Shown piece after piece: positions 1-9,529 of a stretch of 64,000 nt of DNA (positions are counted from its first letter, which is position 1; each line of letters starts with the position of its first letter). Location of the stretch: assembly GCA_021234155.1 (NCBI GenBank), contig JAJEKV010000103.1, positions 2,542,001 to 2,606,000 of the forward strand, given 5' to 3'. The translations under genes were made by a program, and so were the position numbers. The notes under the pieces were generated by a model. That model was not told where the DNA came from and did not search any database. It saw nothing but the letters and a program-made list of their open reading frames with translations. This DNA is from Isoetes taiwanensis (Eukaryota > Streptophyta > Lycopodiopsida > Isoetales > Isoetaceae).

Positions 1-31
1 GAACGAGAAAAACCCACAAAGACCTAGCCAT
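1..31 (-). CDS. Partial 5' end of a second, inverted storage-globulin gene
   Basis: The first 31 bases, read on the minus strand, are identical to the first 31 coding bases of the intact globulin gene at 26163. They start with an ATG at 29-31 and encode MARSLWVFLV. The sequence upstream of this ATG (to the right) also matches the promoter of the intact gene, so this is the start of a head-to-head copy that continues off the left edge. Only the beginning of the signal peptide is visible. Whether the rest is intact cannot be judged here. Confidence 0.75.
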   Translation of the reverse strand, partial: MARSLWVFLV

Positions 32-88
32 TGCTATAGCTGTTACAACACAAGAAAACTGATGGGTCTGCTATGCACTACACACGTC

Positions 89-151
89 CTTTATACTCTC
101 TCCATGCATGCAAAATGGTGGTATAGTCTTTCAAATTATGGTGCCCACGTA
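89..151 (-). promoter_or_regulatory. Promoter of the inverted globulin copy: TATA, RY and ABRE-like motifs
   Basis: On the minus strand, upstream of the ATG at 29-31, there is a TATAAAG box (89-95), overlapping RY motifs CATGCA/TGCATG (103-110) and a TACGTGGG ABRE/G-box-like site (144-151). The same three motifs with the same spacing lie in the intact gene's promoter. RY plus ACGT-core boxes are the classic binding sites of ABI3/FUS3-type B3 factors and bZIP factors in maturation-phase storage-protein promoters. Function here is inferred from motifs only. Confidence 0.6.
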
Positions 152-1189
152 GCATTCTTCCACCACCTTATCCTCTCCTTCACCATCCAAGCGGAATATC
201 CATTTCACATATCCAGTATACCATCCATAGCTCTGCATTTTCGCCTCATAGGGCAACACATAATGAGTACGAACTTCCTGTTCACTGGGCTAGTGACAAC
301 GAATAACTATTGAGATATGTGTGTATATGATCAACCTATCATGGGACGTCTTGAGTTCGATAGTAGTCCTTGGTAGTTCTAAGGGATTTAAAGGCCCTTA
401 GAAACATTTTAATTGCACATTTTAAAACCTAAAAGCAAGACGGACTCATATATTATAATGTACAAGCAATGACTCTTGTCTTGGTGACTTGGATTTTTAA
501 ATAAAAGCGAAGTTATGATCAAATTGAAGACGCTATACCCTGTTTCACACTGCCAAATTCTTAATGTAGTGACTGCCCGAGTAACTGCCAACAGAAGGGA
601 AAGGCCCTTAAATGATGTGTGAGATAGCATAAACGAGGCATAGAAATAGGTAGAAACATTTAGCCATAACATGTTCAAGAGCGCTGGCATCACAGAACTT
701 GTTGAGGAAGCAAGCATCAAGATATTGGTTCAAGCCATGCACCTGACCTGTGCTCTTGCGCATTCCATTTGCCCAGTCATTGAGCTCTCTTTTCCCTGAT
801 CCAGCAGGCCTTGACGCGCTCGGTATAAGCCAGGTTAGGGAGACGAGCATTGTCCATACTAACTAGAGGATGTGGCGATCAAGGGCCGCCCTCTGAGGAG
901 GCAAGGAACCTGTCTCCTGCAATTTGATTTGATATGGAACCGTGGACTCTACCATCACCTGCTCCAAGTCATTCCAGGTAGCAAGGGACACCATCAGGCG
1001 CCAGACTTCTACCACGTGTAAGAAGGACAAGCTCCACTAAGACCCTTAATAGGAGTGACTGATGGGCCCAATCATGCAACTCCGTTCTATGACTATTATT
1101 CTGCATTGCATATAGTAGGGATGAGGAGGTCGACTCAAATCACCTACCACTTTTACGATAGCGGGTTTGGGGGTTGTTGAACCCCTTGT

Positions 1190-1730
1190 GCGACGACTTT
1201 TGCACGCCCACCGCAATTGGATTATGAACATGCAGAGCCTTATGGCCGGATGCTCAACCAGTGGTTTGATTCTTAGTGCAAGGAAACAAATCGCTGGCTC
1301 CTTCAGGTCACTGAGCTTGCTCTACGCCCACAAGCAGTCAGACAGTACTGTACTTTCCTTAAGGCTAAGAAAGCCAAATACATATCGGGGGGCATCAAAG
1401 GAAAATGTTCTACCTTTTGGACCATCATCCCAAGATCTTCTGGCGAAGGGTTCGAGGAAACCATCTGACCCTACGAGAAAATCGCTTTTGAGCGAGTGGG
1501 CACAATAGGGTGATCGCGGGAGTGGTGGAAATACTATCCTCGCAGAAGGCCGTCGCGGCCGGAAATCACAGGGGCAGATGTGGTCCAGGGCTTACAACAT
1601 TTTGCCAATGGGAAAGCGTCAAACCTGGATGGTATGCAGGCAGAGTTGCTCAAGTGGACATGGCCATCCATAGTACCGGTCCTAATGGCCTTGTTCAACA
1701 AAGCGTTACAGAAGGTCCTCCCCCCCCCAA
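1190..1730 (+). mobile_element. LINE fragment (region before and at the start of the reverse transcriptase)
   Basis: Broken plus-strand frames give a piece typical of the linker between endonuclease and reverse transcriptase in plant non-LTR elements: a WFDS-type motif, a Lys-rich KAKKAKY stretch, then GADLVQGLQHFANGKA followed by LDGMQAELLKW and LFNKAL. The motif order (NGKA, DG, AELLKW, LFN) matches RT domain 0-1 of LINEs. Several frameshifts separate the pieces, so it is a dead fragment. It ends at a C/A homopolymer at about 1720-1740. The same fragment, truncated sooner, is in the right arm on the minus strand. Confidence 0.7.
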
Positions 1731-1767
1731 AAAAAAAAACCAACCCAAAGTGATCCACTAGCTTCAC

Positions 1768-2915
1768 ATACTTGTTTGTCGTTTAATTATTGCAGACAAC
1801 ATAATGATTGCTAAAGGTACAAGAACTTTGAAAAAAGCATTTTGAATAGAAGATTCCAAATGACAGACCTTGGTGAATTAAAGAGATTCTTAGAAATTGA
1901 AGTGTACAGGGATAGGAACAAGCAAGTATTGGAATTGAGTCAAAGAATACATATTGAAAATATGCTAGAAAAATTTGGCATGAGGGATTGCAATGATGCA
2001 GACACACCAGTGATACCAGGGCATAAGATATCAGAGCAGCAGTGTCCTCAAACAGAAGAAGAAATGAGACAAACGGAAAAAACACCTTATAGATCACTTA
2101 TTGGATGCTTGTCTTATGTTGCTCACTGCACCAGACATGACATAGCCTTTGCAGTAAACTTGCTCAGTAGATATAATCATAACCCCGGAAGGATACATTA
2201 TTGGACAGCAACAAAACGTATATTGAGATACTTGAAAGGTACATTGGATTTTGGAATTATGTAGAAGTTGATTGATTTGAGTTTACAGGCTTATTGTGAT
2301 GCCGACTGGGGAGGGGATTTGGATCAAAGAAAATCTACTTTAGGATATTTGATAATGCTAGGTGGAGCTTCCATAGCTTGGAAATGTAAAAAACAAACTA
2401 GCATCGCCTTATCAAGTGCAGAAGCTGAGTATAACTCAGCTTCTTTGACAGCTAGGGAAATTGTTCGGAAAAGGAGATTAATGAATGAGTTGGGATACAA
2501 CCAAGTGAATTCTATTGCTATGCTCTGTGATAATACAAGCTGTATAGCAATGTCTAAGAATCCAGTTCAACATGAAAGGTCTAAGCATATAGAATTGGAG
2601 ATACATTTCATAAGAGACGTGGTAAACAAAAATCTGATATAGATGCAATATGTCAACACAGATGAATAGAGAGCAGACATCTTGACAAAAGCCCTGCCAG
2701 TGCATAGGTTCAAAAAGCTAAGGGAATTAATAGTGCTGCAAATTGGATATTACATGAAAAGGGGGAATGAAGAAGTTGTTCATGTAATATTGATGAAAAC
2801 TCTTTGTGATTATGATCAATTACATAATATAGACTTGGAGAAGAGCTTGAAAATAAAAAATCCTAATTGCAAAGAAATTGAATGGCGAAGGTTCGATCTT
2901 CAATGGTTAAAATGA
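1768..2915 (+). mobile_element. Ty1/copia 3' end: RT C-terminus and RNase H (degenerate)
   Basis: The 3' part of a copia polyprotein. An FQMTDLGELKRFL motif (about 1854) marks the RT thumb. YRSLIGCLSYVAHCTRHDI follows, then RNase H with AYCDADWGGD, STLGYL, SSAEAEY and HIELEIHFIRD, then ADILTKALP near 2680. In-frame stops at 2262-2264 and 2640-2642, and another near 2667, interrupt it, so the enzyme cannot be made. The upstream catalytic YVDD block is degraded to ADNIMIA at about 1794, and everything 5' of it is missing. Orientation and order point to a normal 3' terminus followed by the candidate LTR at 2918. Confidence 0.9.
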
Positions 2916-2917
2916 GA

Positions 2918-3358
2918 TGTTGAAGATAATAAGTTGGAGGTTGCCTAATATAGGATATATCATTTTAGAAGATATTTTTGAGGACGAATAAGGTTAAGCC
3001 AAATTTGAAGTTGAAAATATCAAGCTGTTCTTGGCGCTAACATCCTGAGATCGGTCCGACATGTAAGCCAGATTGAGGTAAATTAAAACAAGAAGTATTC
3101 TTGAATGTTTTTATCTATGAATTGTATGAGGCTTGCAGATCGATCTGAGCCGGCTTGGACTGTCGCAGAAATTAACAGATAATAGTGCTGAATATTCAAT
3201 AAGACCTTATGAACAGTATATGCACTGTAGCAGATGTGTAATGTAAACCATTATTGAATGGTTATTTTGCTCATATAATAGTATGAGTGTTCAATAGCTT
3301 GAAACATAAACTATATATTTTGTGAAATAGTCCAGAGCTTTATTGAAATATCTAGACA
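2918..3358 (+). mobile_element. Candidate copia 3' LTR
   Basis: Directly after the copia coding end and a purine-rich AAAATGAGA comes a 441-bp segment that starts TGTTGAAG and ends TCTAGACA, i.e. TG...CA. Position and termini fit a 3' LTR. There is no partner LTR in the window and no target duplication can be tested, so the borders are provisional. Confidence 0.4.
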
Positions 3359-3840
3359 ACTCTACTTATCATCCATGTCACTGCCACATGGTTCCAATGG
3401 GGTGCTTCCATGTGGCGGTGCCCAATAGGGTGAGGCCATGTGGAAATGACCTTATGCCTAAGGTTGGCTAAGTTATATGAATAACTTAGCCATGCTCCCT
3501 TTTCCACCTACTATGGTGTACAAGGCTACTAAAGTAGACTTATACAGTGACGTGGCCCAGAAATATATGTATTTATAGCATATATTCAGACGAACGTCAC
3601 ATGATAGTACAAATCCATCAAACAATGATAATATTGTTAGGAGTGCTGAAAGTAATGTGCAAATCAAACTAGTGTGCATAAGAACACCAAGAGAAGAAAG
3701 ACTCAGGTTGAAAGATTGAAGGCAGGTATGCATGTAAATGAAACTAAATATGGGAAACTCAACAGTGAAGAAGTAAAGGAGTAGAAAACTTGACAAATGA
3801 TATAGAACTAGAACAAAGCTTGACTAATCTAGATGATATG
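3359..3840. other. Non-coding spacer with an 11-bp perfect hairpin
   Basis: No coding signal seen. At 3466-3491 there is a perfect hairpin: GGCTAAGTTAT, loop ATGA, ATAACTTAGCC. Nearby CCACATGG/CCATGTGG repeats (3380-3445) also form short palindromes. This could be part of a small inverted-repeat element, but no termini or target duplication were found. Confidence 0.4.
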
Positions 3841-3849
3841 GTTATTTGA

Positions 3850-4150
3850 AAGACATAAGAAGAGGTTGTTAACAACTCAAGTAAAGAAACATGGATGCAA
3901 GCCATGCAAGAGGAGATGGTCATTTCAGGATACAGAAACTTATGAACTTACATAAAGCCCACAAAGGAAGAGCATAGTTGCAAAGAAATCGGTCTTCAGG
4001 GTAAAAGTAGGAGCAGATAGAAGCAGAAGGTTCAAAGCAATATTAGTTGCACAAGGATTTTCATGCAAGAAAGAAAAGGCTTACAATGAAATATCTTTTC
4101 CTATTATTAAGTTGACAAGTATCATACTCTTACTAGCTGATGCAAGTTTA
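3850..4150 (+). mobile_element. Ty1/copia reverse transcriptase N-terminal fragment
   Basis: Frameshifted plus-strand translation gives SKETWMQAMQEEM (about 3881), then pieces of the conserved KARLVAQGF block (VAQGFSCK at about 4045) and NEISFPIIKLTSI (about 4087). This is the start of the copia RT domain. It lies downstream of, and in the same direction as, the 3' end at 1768-2915 and overlaps it in no block, so it belongs to another insertion. The fragment is dead, with several stops. A shorter copy of its first ~85 bp recurs at 7632-7716. Confidence 0.8.
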
Positions 4151-4611
4151 TTTTATACGAGATGCAATCTCAAATAGCTTATTTTCTTCACTATTGTACG
4201 TATGCAAATAGCCCTTTAAAACCCCCTCACTTTTCACTTGGTTGATTCATACATCAACAAGGCGTGAACTCCCCTTGGTTATTTCCTTTATTGATAAGTT
4301 ATATTTTCTATTTTCTAAGCCTTTCATATTTTTCTTATCCAGCATATACATCTCTGCCAACATCAAGATAAACTCTTTTTCAACATGCATTACATATTCA
4401 GACTCCAAGGTATCAGTGAAGACCTTGCCTTAATCTAAAATAGTCATGAATACCCATAGTACATGTCGTGCGAAGGCAATGGTCGTGCAAACCCGAAAAT
4501 ATTTCAGGCATATTCACGATATGAGATGTGCTAAATCTACAGTATGGTTGTAAGATCTTAAAAGCCCACTTGTTATGCCGAGCTAGTTCAAGTTCAGATA
4601 TCTTCTGCCCC
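4150..4611. other. Unassigned AT-rich sequence
   Basis: No recognisable gene, RNA or terminus seen. A short open frame at 4242-4433 has no recognisable features. Confidence 0.5.
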
Positions 4612-6372
4612 TAGTAACCAACTCCCAAAGATAAGAATACATTGACAAGGTTTGAACCCATGACCAAATGAACATTTATTGTGGCATTACTAGGCCTATA
4701 CCAACTCATCACACATCCGTTGGGCAAAACTTTGGCCATACATACACACTTTGTAGGCAGGATACAATCCCACCTTGAGGAAGTTTTCAGATCCTAGGGG
4801 CAACTCTAGGGGCATCGTTGAACCCAACGTCACCAACCTAGTGCTGTCTGTCACGTATGACTTTTTGGGCATCCTAGAACCAGAGGGCTTTTTACAGTAA
4901 CTACTAAACCAGCCACAGTAATCTATAAATCAACTTTTACTGGTCTACACAATGATCTATAAATCAACTTTTACTGGTCTAGACTAGTTTCTTTACAAAC
5001 TAGCTAGTTTTTGTCCCACTGCCAACGAGCAGCCAAAGTGGAGGACATGTATAGGCCTTTAAGTTCTGCCATGTTGGGAATCATCATCATATACCCCTAG
5101 GGCATTTGGTCTAGTGGTAACACACTAGTTCCTTAGCAATGTGGTCTCGAGTTCGAGACCGCCCAGAATCGCACTCGGTACTGTTGGGGGTCAAATCCCA
5201 ACAGACGCAATGTAAGGTGGTTGGGGGCAGGGCCCAACCAAGCAATGTAGTGTGGGCCCAACCAAGCAATGTAGTGTGGTGTGTGGTCACATGTCCAGTT
5301 GGATGCTGCCTAGTGGCGTGACGTTAAAACTACTATCTATCTATCTAATCAACTCCCAAAGATAAAATGCATTGACAAGGTTTGAATCCATGACCAAATG
5401 AACACTTATTTTGGCATTACTAGGCCTATACCAACTCACCACACATCCGTTAGGCAAAACTTTGGCCATACATGCGCACTTTATAGGCAGGATACAATCC
5501 CACCTTGAGGAAGTTTTCAGATCCTAGGGGCATCCTAGGGGCAACTCTAGGGGCATCGTTAAACCCAACGTCACTAGCCTAGTGCCGCCTGTCACGTATG
5601 ACTTTTTGGGCATCCTAGGACCAGAGGGCTTTTTATAGTAACTAGTAAACTAGCCACAGTAATCTGTAAACCAACTTTTACTGGTCTAGACTAGTTTTAC
5701 AAACTAGCTAGTTTTTGTCCCACTGCCAACGAGCAGCCCAAGTGGAGGACATGTATAGGCCTTTAAGTTCTGCCACGTTGGGGATCATCATCATATACCC
5801 CTAGTAACCAACTCCCAAAGATAAGATACATTGACAAACCCATGACAAAATGAACACTTATTTTGGCATTACTAAACCTATACCAACTCAACACACATCC
5901 GTTGGACAAAACTTTGACCATACATACAGACTTTGTAAGCAGGATACAGTCCCACCTTGAGGAAGTTTTCAGATCCTAGGAGCAATTTTAGGGGCATCGT
6001 TGAACCCAACGTCACCAGCCTAGTGCCGCCTGCCAAGTATGACTTTTTGGACATCCTAGGACCAGAGGGCTTTCTACAGTAACCAGTAAACCAGCCACAG
6101 TAATCTGTAAACCAACTTTTACTGGTCTAGACGAGTTTTTTTACAAACTAGCTAGTTTTTGTCCCACTGCCAACGAGCAGCCAAAGTGGAGGACATGTAT
6201 AGGCCTTTATGTTCTGCCACATTGGGGATCATCATCATATACCCCACACATCCGTTGAGCAAAACTTTGGCCGTATATGCACACTTTGTAGGCAGGATAC
6301 AATCCCACCTTGAGGAAGTTTTCAGATCCTAAGGGCAACTCTAGGGGCATCGTTGAACCAAACGTCACCAGT
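4612..6372. repeat. Tandem array of a ~0.45 kb unit, about 3.3 copies
   Basis: A unit beginning AACTCCCAAAGATAA and ending near ATACCCCTAG is repeated head to tail: copy 1 at 4612-5100, copy 2 at 5346-5805, copy 3 at 5806-6240 and a partial copy 4 at 6241-6372 that lacks the start of the unit. Copy 1 is separated from copy 2 by a SINE-like insertion. The copies differ by scattered substitutions and one internal 15-bp duplication in copy 2 (5525-5550). No coding potential. The unit contains ACTGGTCTA and CTAGGGGCA submotifs. Origin unknown; it may be an amplified LTR or satellite fragment. Confidence 0.85.
5101..5345 (+). mobile_element. tRNA-derived SINE insertion
   Basis: This segment interrupts the tandem array and is absent from the equivalent junctions of the other copies. 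Its 5' end has an A-box-like TGGTCTAGTGG (5107-5117) and a B-box-like GAGTTCGAGACC (5149-5160) at tRNA spacing, and the 3' end is a short (CTAT)n tail at about 5330-5346. That layout is diagnostic of a tRNA-derived SINE. The body has a duplicated CCCAACCAAGCAATGTAGTG. The sequence does not fold as a full tRNA. Target duplication is short and unclear. Confidence 0.7.
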
Positions 6373-6489
6373 AAGATATGTGATTTGAAGGAAATATAGT
6401 TTGTTGCAAAGGTTGGTACACAATATATAGCGTGAAGAAAAGCACATTCTTTAGGAGAAGAAACGAGTGGTTGCATGGTGCAAAAAAAG

Positions 6490-7628
6490 GAATTCATGGT
6501 AACAAGTTGGTAAAGCGAAAAAATAGAAAGAGTTGCGGCAGCCAAGGTGGCACTTGGCCAGTTTATTGATATTACTGCCAACCGGATGCCTCATCGAAGT
6601 AGAACAACTGCAAACAGTGAAAGAGATTGTCAAAAGGTCATGCCATCAACGCATACTCTCAAATCAATGTTAAAGGAAGTGAATGACACACTCAGTTCAA
6701 ATATGTCATTATTGCTCGTAATAGTGGTGACTTTTCAAAATGTGAAATATGTACAGATTTGAAAAACAGATTATCATGTACAAAAAATCTTCAAGAAAAG
6801 GTGAAGCTCTTAGAATTGATGGAGAAGCATAACTTTGAGCAAAAGAGTTGTCGTAATATTTACTACTCGTGGCGATACTTGTCTATCTTCCATCCGAAAG
6901 AGTATATATGTTTGATACATGATAAGATGGATAAAAAAAAAACATGCATTCCTCGACTAAAGCCAAATCCAAATAAACACAACCTCTTCATAGAGCATTG
7001 TTAACAAGAGCTAGTGGGCAAGTACTGCCAAGAAATGATGAAGCACCTCAGTTTAAGCCTTTGCCTAAAGTCCTACTGCTATAGGTTGATAATTATGTGT
7101 CAGAAAATAAAAATAGATATATTTTAGCATATTTGGCAATGCTCGTGGCCAGAGCTCATTTTAAAGAAGTTAACATGGCATTTCTTATGGTTGGGTACGG
7201 ATGAAGATATTGATGCCTTTTTTATCAAGTTTGGAGAAAGCTTAAGGAAGAACCACTCATACTTGCCCCAGTTATTTGAAATATTTGAGAAATGCTTTGA
7301 ATCTGCAAAAAAATTTCCTCATCTAATGCAGAAAGTACCAAACTTCAAAGTTTTTTTACGTGGTTATATAGAAGATGGTTAGGAAAAGTTGGTTGGTCAT
7401 ACTAAGCCTTTGCATTTTCGGTTGTATGTGGATGGGAATGTTCCAAAGTTTCAGTACAAAGTTCATCCAAAGGAAACTAGTTGGAAGCCAAAAGAAGGAC
7501 GTGAACTATTTAAAAAAGACAAAGATGGACAAGTACTGCTGCCAATGGGGGAGCCAGAATCATTGCCTCTAGTTGAACGGATGAGAGAACATGGTAACAT
7601 TTTATCAGGCATTTCTAAATACTTTTAG
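6490..7628 (+). pseudogene. Decayed DDE-like transposase (IHDKMDKKKT / DEDIDAFF type)
   Basis: Frameshifted plus-strand pieces align in order with a transposase-like family I recall from non-seed plant and fungal repeats, whose superfamily I cannot name. A Cys pair appears in FSKCEICTDLKNRL (about 6740). It is followed by SCRNIYYSWR (6850), LIHDKMDKKKTCIPRL (6914), FLMVG then DEDIDAFFIKFGESLRKN (7172-7250), and a C-terminal VGHTKPLHFRLYVDG with KETSWKPKEGR (7390-7500), ending at a stop at 7628. At least four frame changes or stops interrupt it, and the central catalytic part between about 7000 and 7170 is mostly deleted. It cannot encode an active enzyme. No terminal repeats were found. Confidence 0.65.
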
Positions 7629-7631
7629 AAT

Positions 7632-7716
7632 AAATCTTGACTAATCTAGATGATATGGTTATTCAAAAGACATAAGAAGAGGCTGTTAACAACTCAAGTA
7701 AAGAAACATGGATGCA
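7632..7716 (+). mobile_element. Short duplicate of the copia fragment at 3815-3905
   Basis: About 85 bp (starting near TTGACTAATCTAGATGATAT) repeat the start of the copia piece at 3815, in the same orientation with a few substitutions. It abuts the end of the transposase remnant. Sequence on to 8069 shows nothing codable, only a weak inverted repeat CCCTAAAATA (7751) / TATTTTAGGG (7829). Confidence 0.75.
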
Positions 7717-8069
7717 TTTGCACTAATAAAAAGCATCTTTCAAAGATTCCCTAAAATACCCTTAAATTCAGCCATTTTTGAGGGGTCACTTAAAAAATTG
7801 ACCCTAAATTTACGAATTCGGTAGCTATTTTAGGGGTCAAAATTACAGAAAAGTTGACGTCTTGTTAATTTGACATCCCCATTTTAGGTAGAAAAATAAT
7901 AATCTAATTTAGTTGGTTTCGGGACACACACAGAAAGTGGCAAAATGAAAGAACCATCAGATTCTTGACAAATAATGAAGACTGAAACATGGAAATGGGG
8001 ACGTATGCATTTTCTATTGCTCAAGGAGCAGCACACATGCTATGCGCGCATAGGCAAGGCACAAAATTA

Positions 8070-8229
8070 AACAAGGTGCTGCGCACGGAGGGTTGCCCTC
8101 CGTGACCCGAGAGTGAAATGGCTTAAATCACACTTCAAAGTCATGTTTTTGAGCATATACTGACATATACTTGGAATAAGTCACAAACCCACCTGGATGA
8201 GGTTTTTCCCCTTAGGGGCAACCCAAAAA
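8070..8229. mobile_element. 160-bp element with AACAAGGTGCTGCGC and GGGGCAACCCAAAAA ends
   Basis: The left end is AACAAGGTGCTGCGC followed by a perfect hairpin (CACGGAGGG, loop TTG, CCCTCCGTG; 8084-8104). The right end is CCCCTTAGGGGCAACCCAAAAA. The same two ends, in the opposite orientation, border the 6.1 kb element at 34623-40708. The left end also occurs at 32620 and 57602, and the right end at 16905. I read this as a minimal non-autonomous member of a family defined by those ends. No typical terminal inverted repeats and no clear target duplication; the class is unknown (Helitron-like or otherwise). Confidence 0.55.
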
Positions 8230-9180
8230 ACTGGACTCAAACATATCAGTGGAATGCTATTTCCATGCCCAACTCATAATTCATAAGGCAAGGCATTCAA
8301 ATACGCTAATCAATCTTGTTAATTTGGGTTTTTCCGGTGTGGAAAAAAATGTTTTTGGAATTTTTTTATCGTTAATTTCTTAAGGTTTTGGAGATTTTGG
8401 GTTGACGGAATAAATTTCCGATTTTCCAAAAATCGAAGAAATTTTTTTCGTATGATTTGGGTCTTCTGGCTCTCCTTATCCGCTGGTAGCTGGATGCATG
8501 CCACGATTGCTAAGCTCAAGGTTTTCGGCATGCAGGTCTTTTGTTTTGATGATTTTGATCATGCAGAGGAGACAGCATTTAGCTTTTCTCATGGTCGGAT
8601 CATTTTCGGGCGACTCTATTGCATAGAAACAGGGTAGGTAAAAGTCATCCTCTTATTTTTCTGATTCTACACAGGTACAGGAGTTGGCCCCTGCTTCCGA
8701 GGCACGTCTATATTCTATGAGCAAGATATGCTTGCTTCATCTCTAGAATTTCAGCCATGTATTTGTCTGTAACAATAGTTGATACAATAGGCAGGCTTTT
8801 ATCGTGATATATAAGCAAAGACTTTTGTTGTGACGTAATTAACTATTATTGTTGCTTTTTTCTACAGTGTACTTGGTTCTTTCTAGCACCAGTGTTCACT
8901 GCGAAGGTGAATATACATTCCTCTCTGGCAATTATTTTGCGAGCACAGTTGTATGGCCAAGTGTGTGTATATTTCCTTCTATTTAATTTCTGCTATATCT
9001 TTTTTTTTTTTATTAGCTAACCACAGACGTAAGCAGTATGTTAAGTCTTCTGGATTATATCATGGTGCTTTTCGTTGCAGGCATATAGCCCTGAGCTTGC
9101 TGGTTACATCTGGAAGATATAATAATTGAAGATGCAGAGCACAAGTCCCAGCAACTCACTGTATCTGATCATTTCTGATG
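8230..9180. other. Unassigned sequence
   Basis: No protein family recognised. A 61-codon frame at 8452-8637 looks exon-like (ends near a GGTAGGTAA donor), but I cannot identify it. A T-run and intron-like pyrimidine stretches follow. It may be part of the cargo of the Helitron that ends at 14339. Confidence 0.4.
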
Positions 9181-9260
9181 TAGATTAATATCTTAGATCT
9201 TCCATACAACAATTTTTATGTTTGGTCTAGGATCTATAGAAATATGAGGTAGTTACGAAG

Positions 9261-9516
9261 AGGTCAAATGGGTTTCCAGGATCTATAAAAATATGTGGAA
9301 GCAAAAGCTAACTTACCTATAGGTTAACTTAAACTATGAACTGGGTTTCAGAATCCATAGAAAAAAGTGCTGGGTTTTAAAGATCTACGAAGAGATCAAA
9401 TGGGTTTCCAGGATCTATAAAAATATGTGGAAGCAAAAGCTAACTTACCTATAGGTTAACTTAAACTATGAACTGGGTTTCAGAATCCATAGAAAAACGT
9501 GCTGGGTTTCAAAGAT
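9261..9516. repeat. 128-bp tandem duplication with a shorter GATCTATAGAAA-type subrepeat
   Basis: Two consecutive copies (about 9261-9388 and 9389-9516) share GGTTTCCAGGATCTATAAAA and the following ~100 bp. A shorter related subrepeat (GATCTAYA..., GTTGGGTTT) continues to about 9575. No coding meaning seen. Confidence 0.8.
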
Positions 9517-9529
9517 CTACATAAAGATG

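Larger units (their letters stand above)
1..1620. repeat. Left arm of a ~1.6 kb inverted repeat
   Basis: This stretch is the near-identical reverse complement of about 24555-26194. Homology runs from globulin exon 1 (position 1) through the promoter, a non-coding stretch and a LINE fragment, and fades just after a GGGAAAGCG at about 1619. Differences are mostly substitutions and short indels, for example around 1440-1560. The arm is cut by the window edge, so its true length is unknown. About 23 kb separates the arms. Outside the promoter and the LINE piece, 300-1060 holds no gene I can support. Confidence 0.9.

Noticed and set aside
62-313. Open frame in the left arm and its mirror at 25881-26438
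   Set aside because: They lie in the globulin promoter and on the antisense strand of exon 1; no protein signal beyond the lack of stops.
5101-5172. Possible tRNA gene (A and B boxes)
   Set aside because: No acceptor stem or anticodon arm can be formed and it ends in a SINE-like tail inside a repeat array, so it is called a SINE.
4612-6372. CRISPR-like array
   Set aside because: Units are ~0.45 kb with no short repeat/spacer alternation, and the DNA is clearly a plant genome.
8452-8637. 61-codon frame as a gene
   Set aside because: No recognised motif, no partner exons and a short length; kept only as unassigned sequence.
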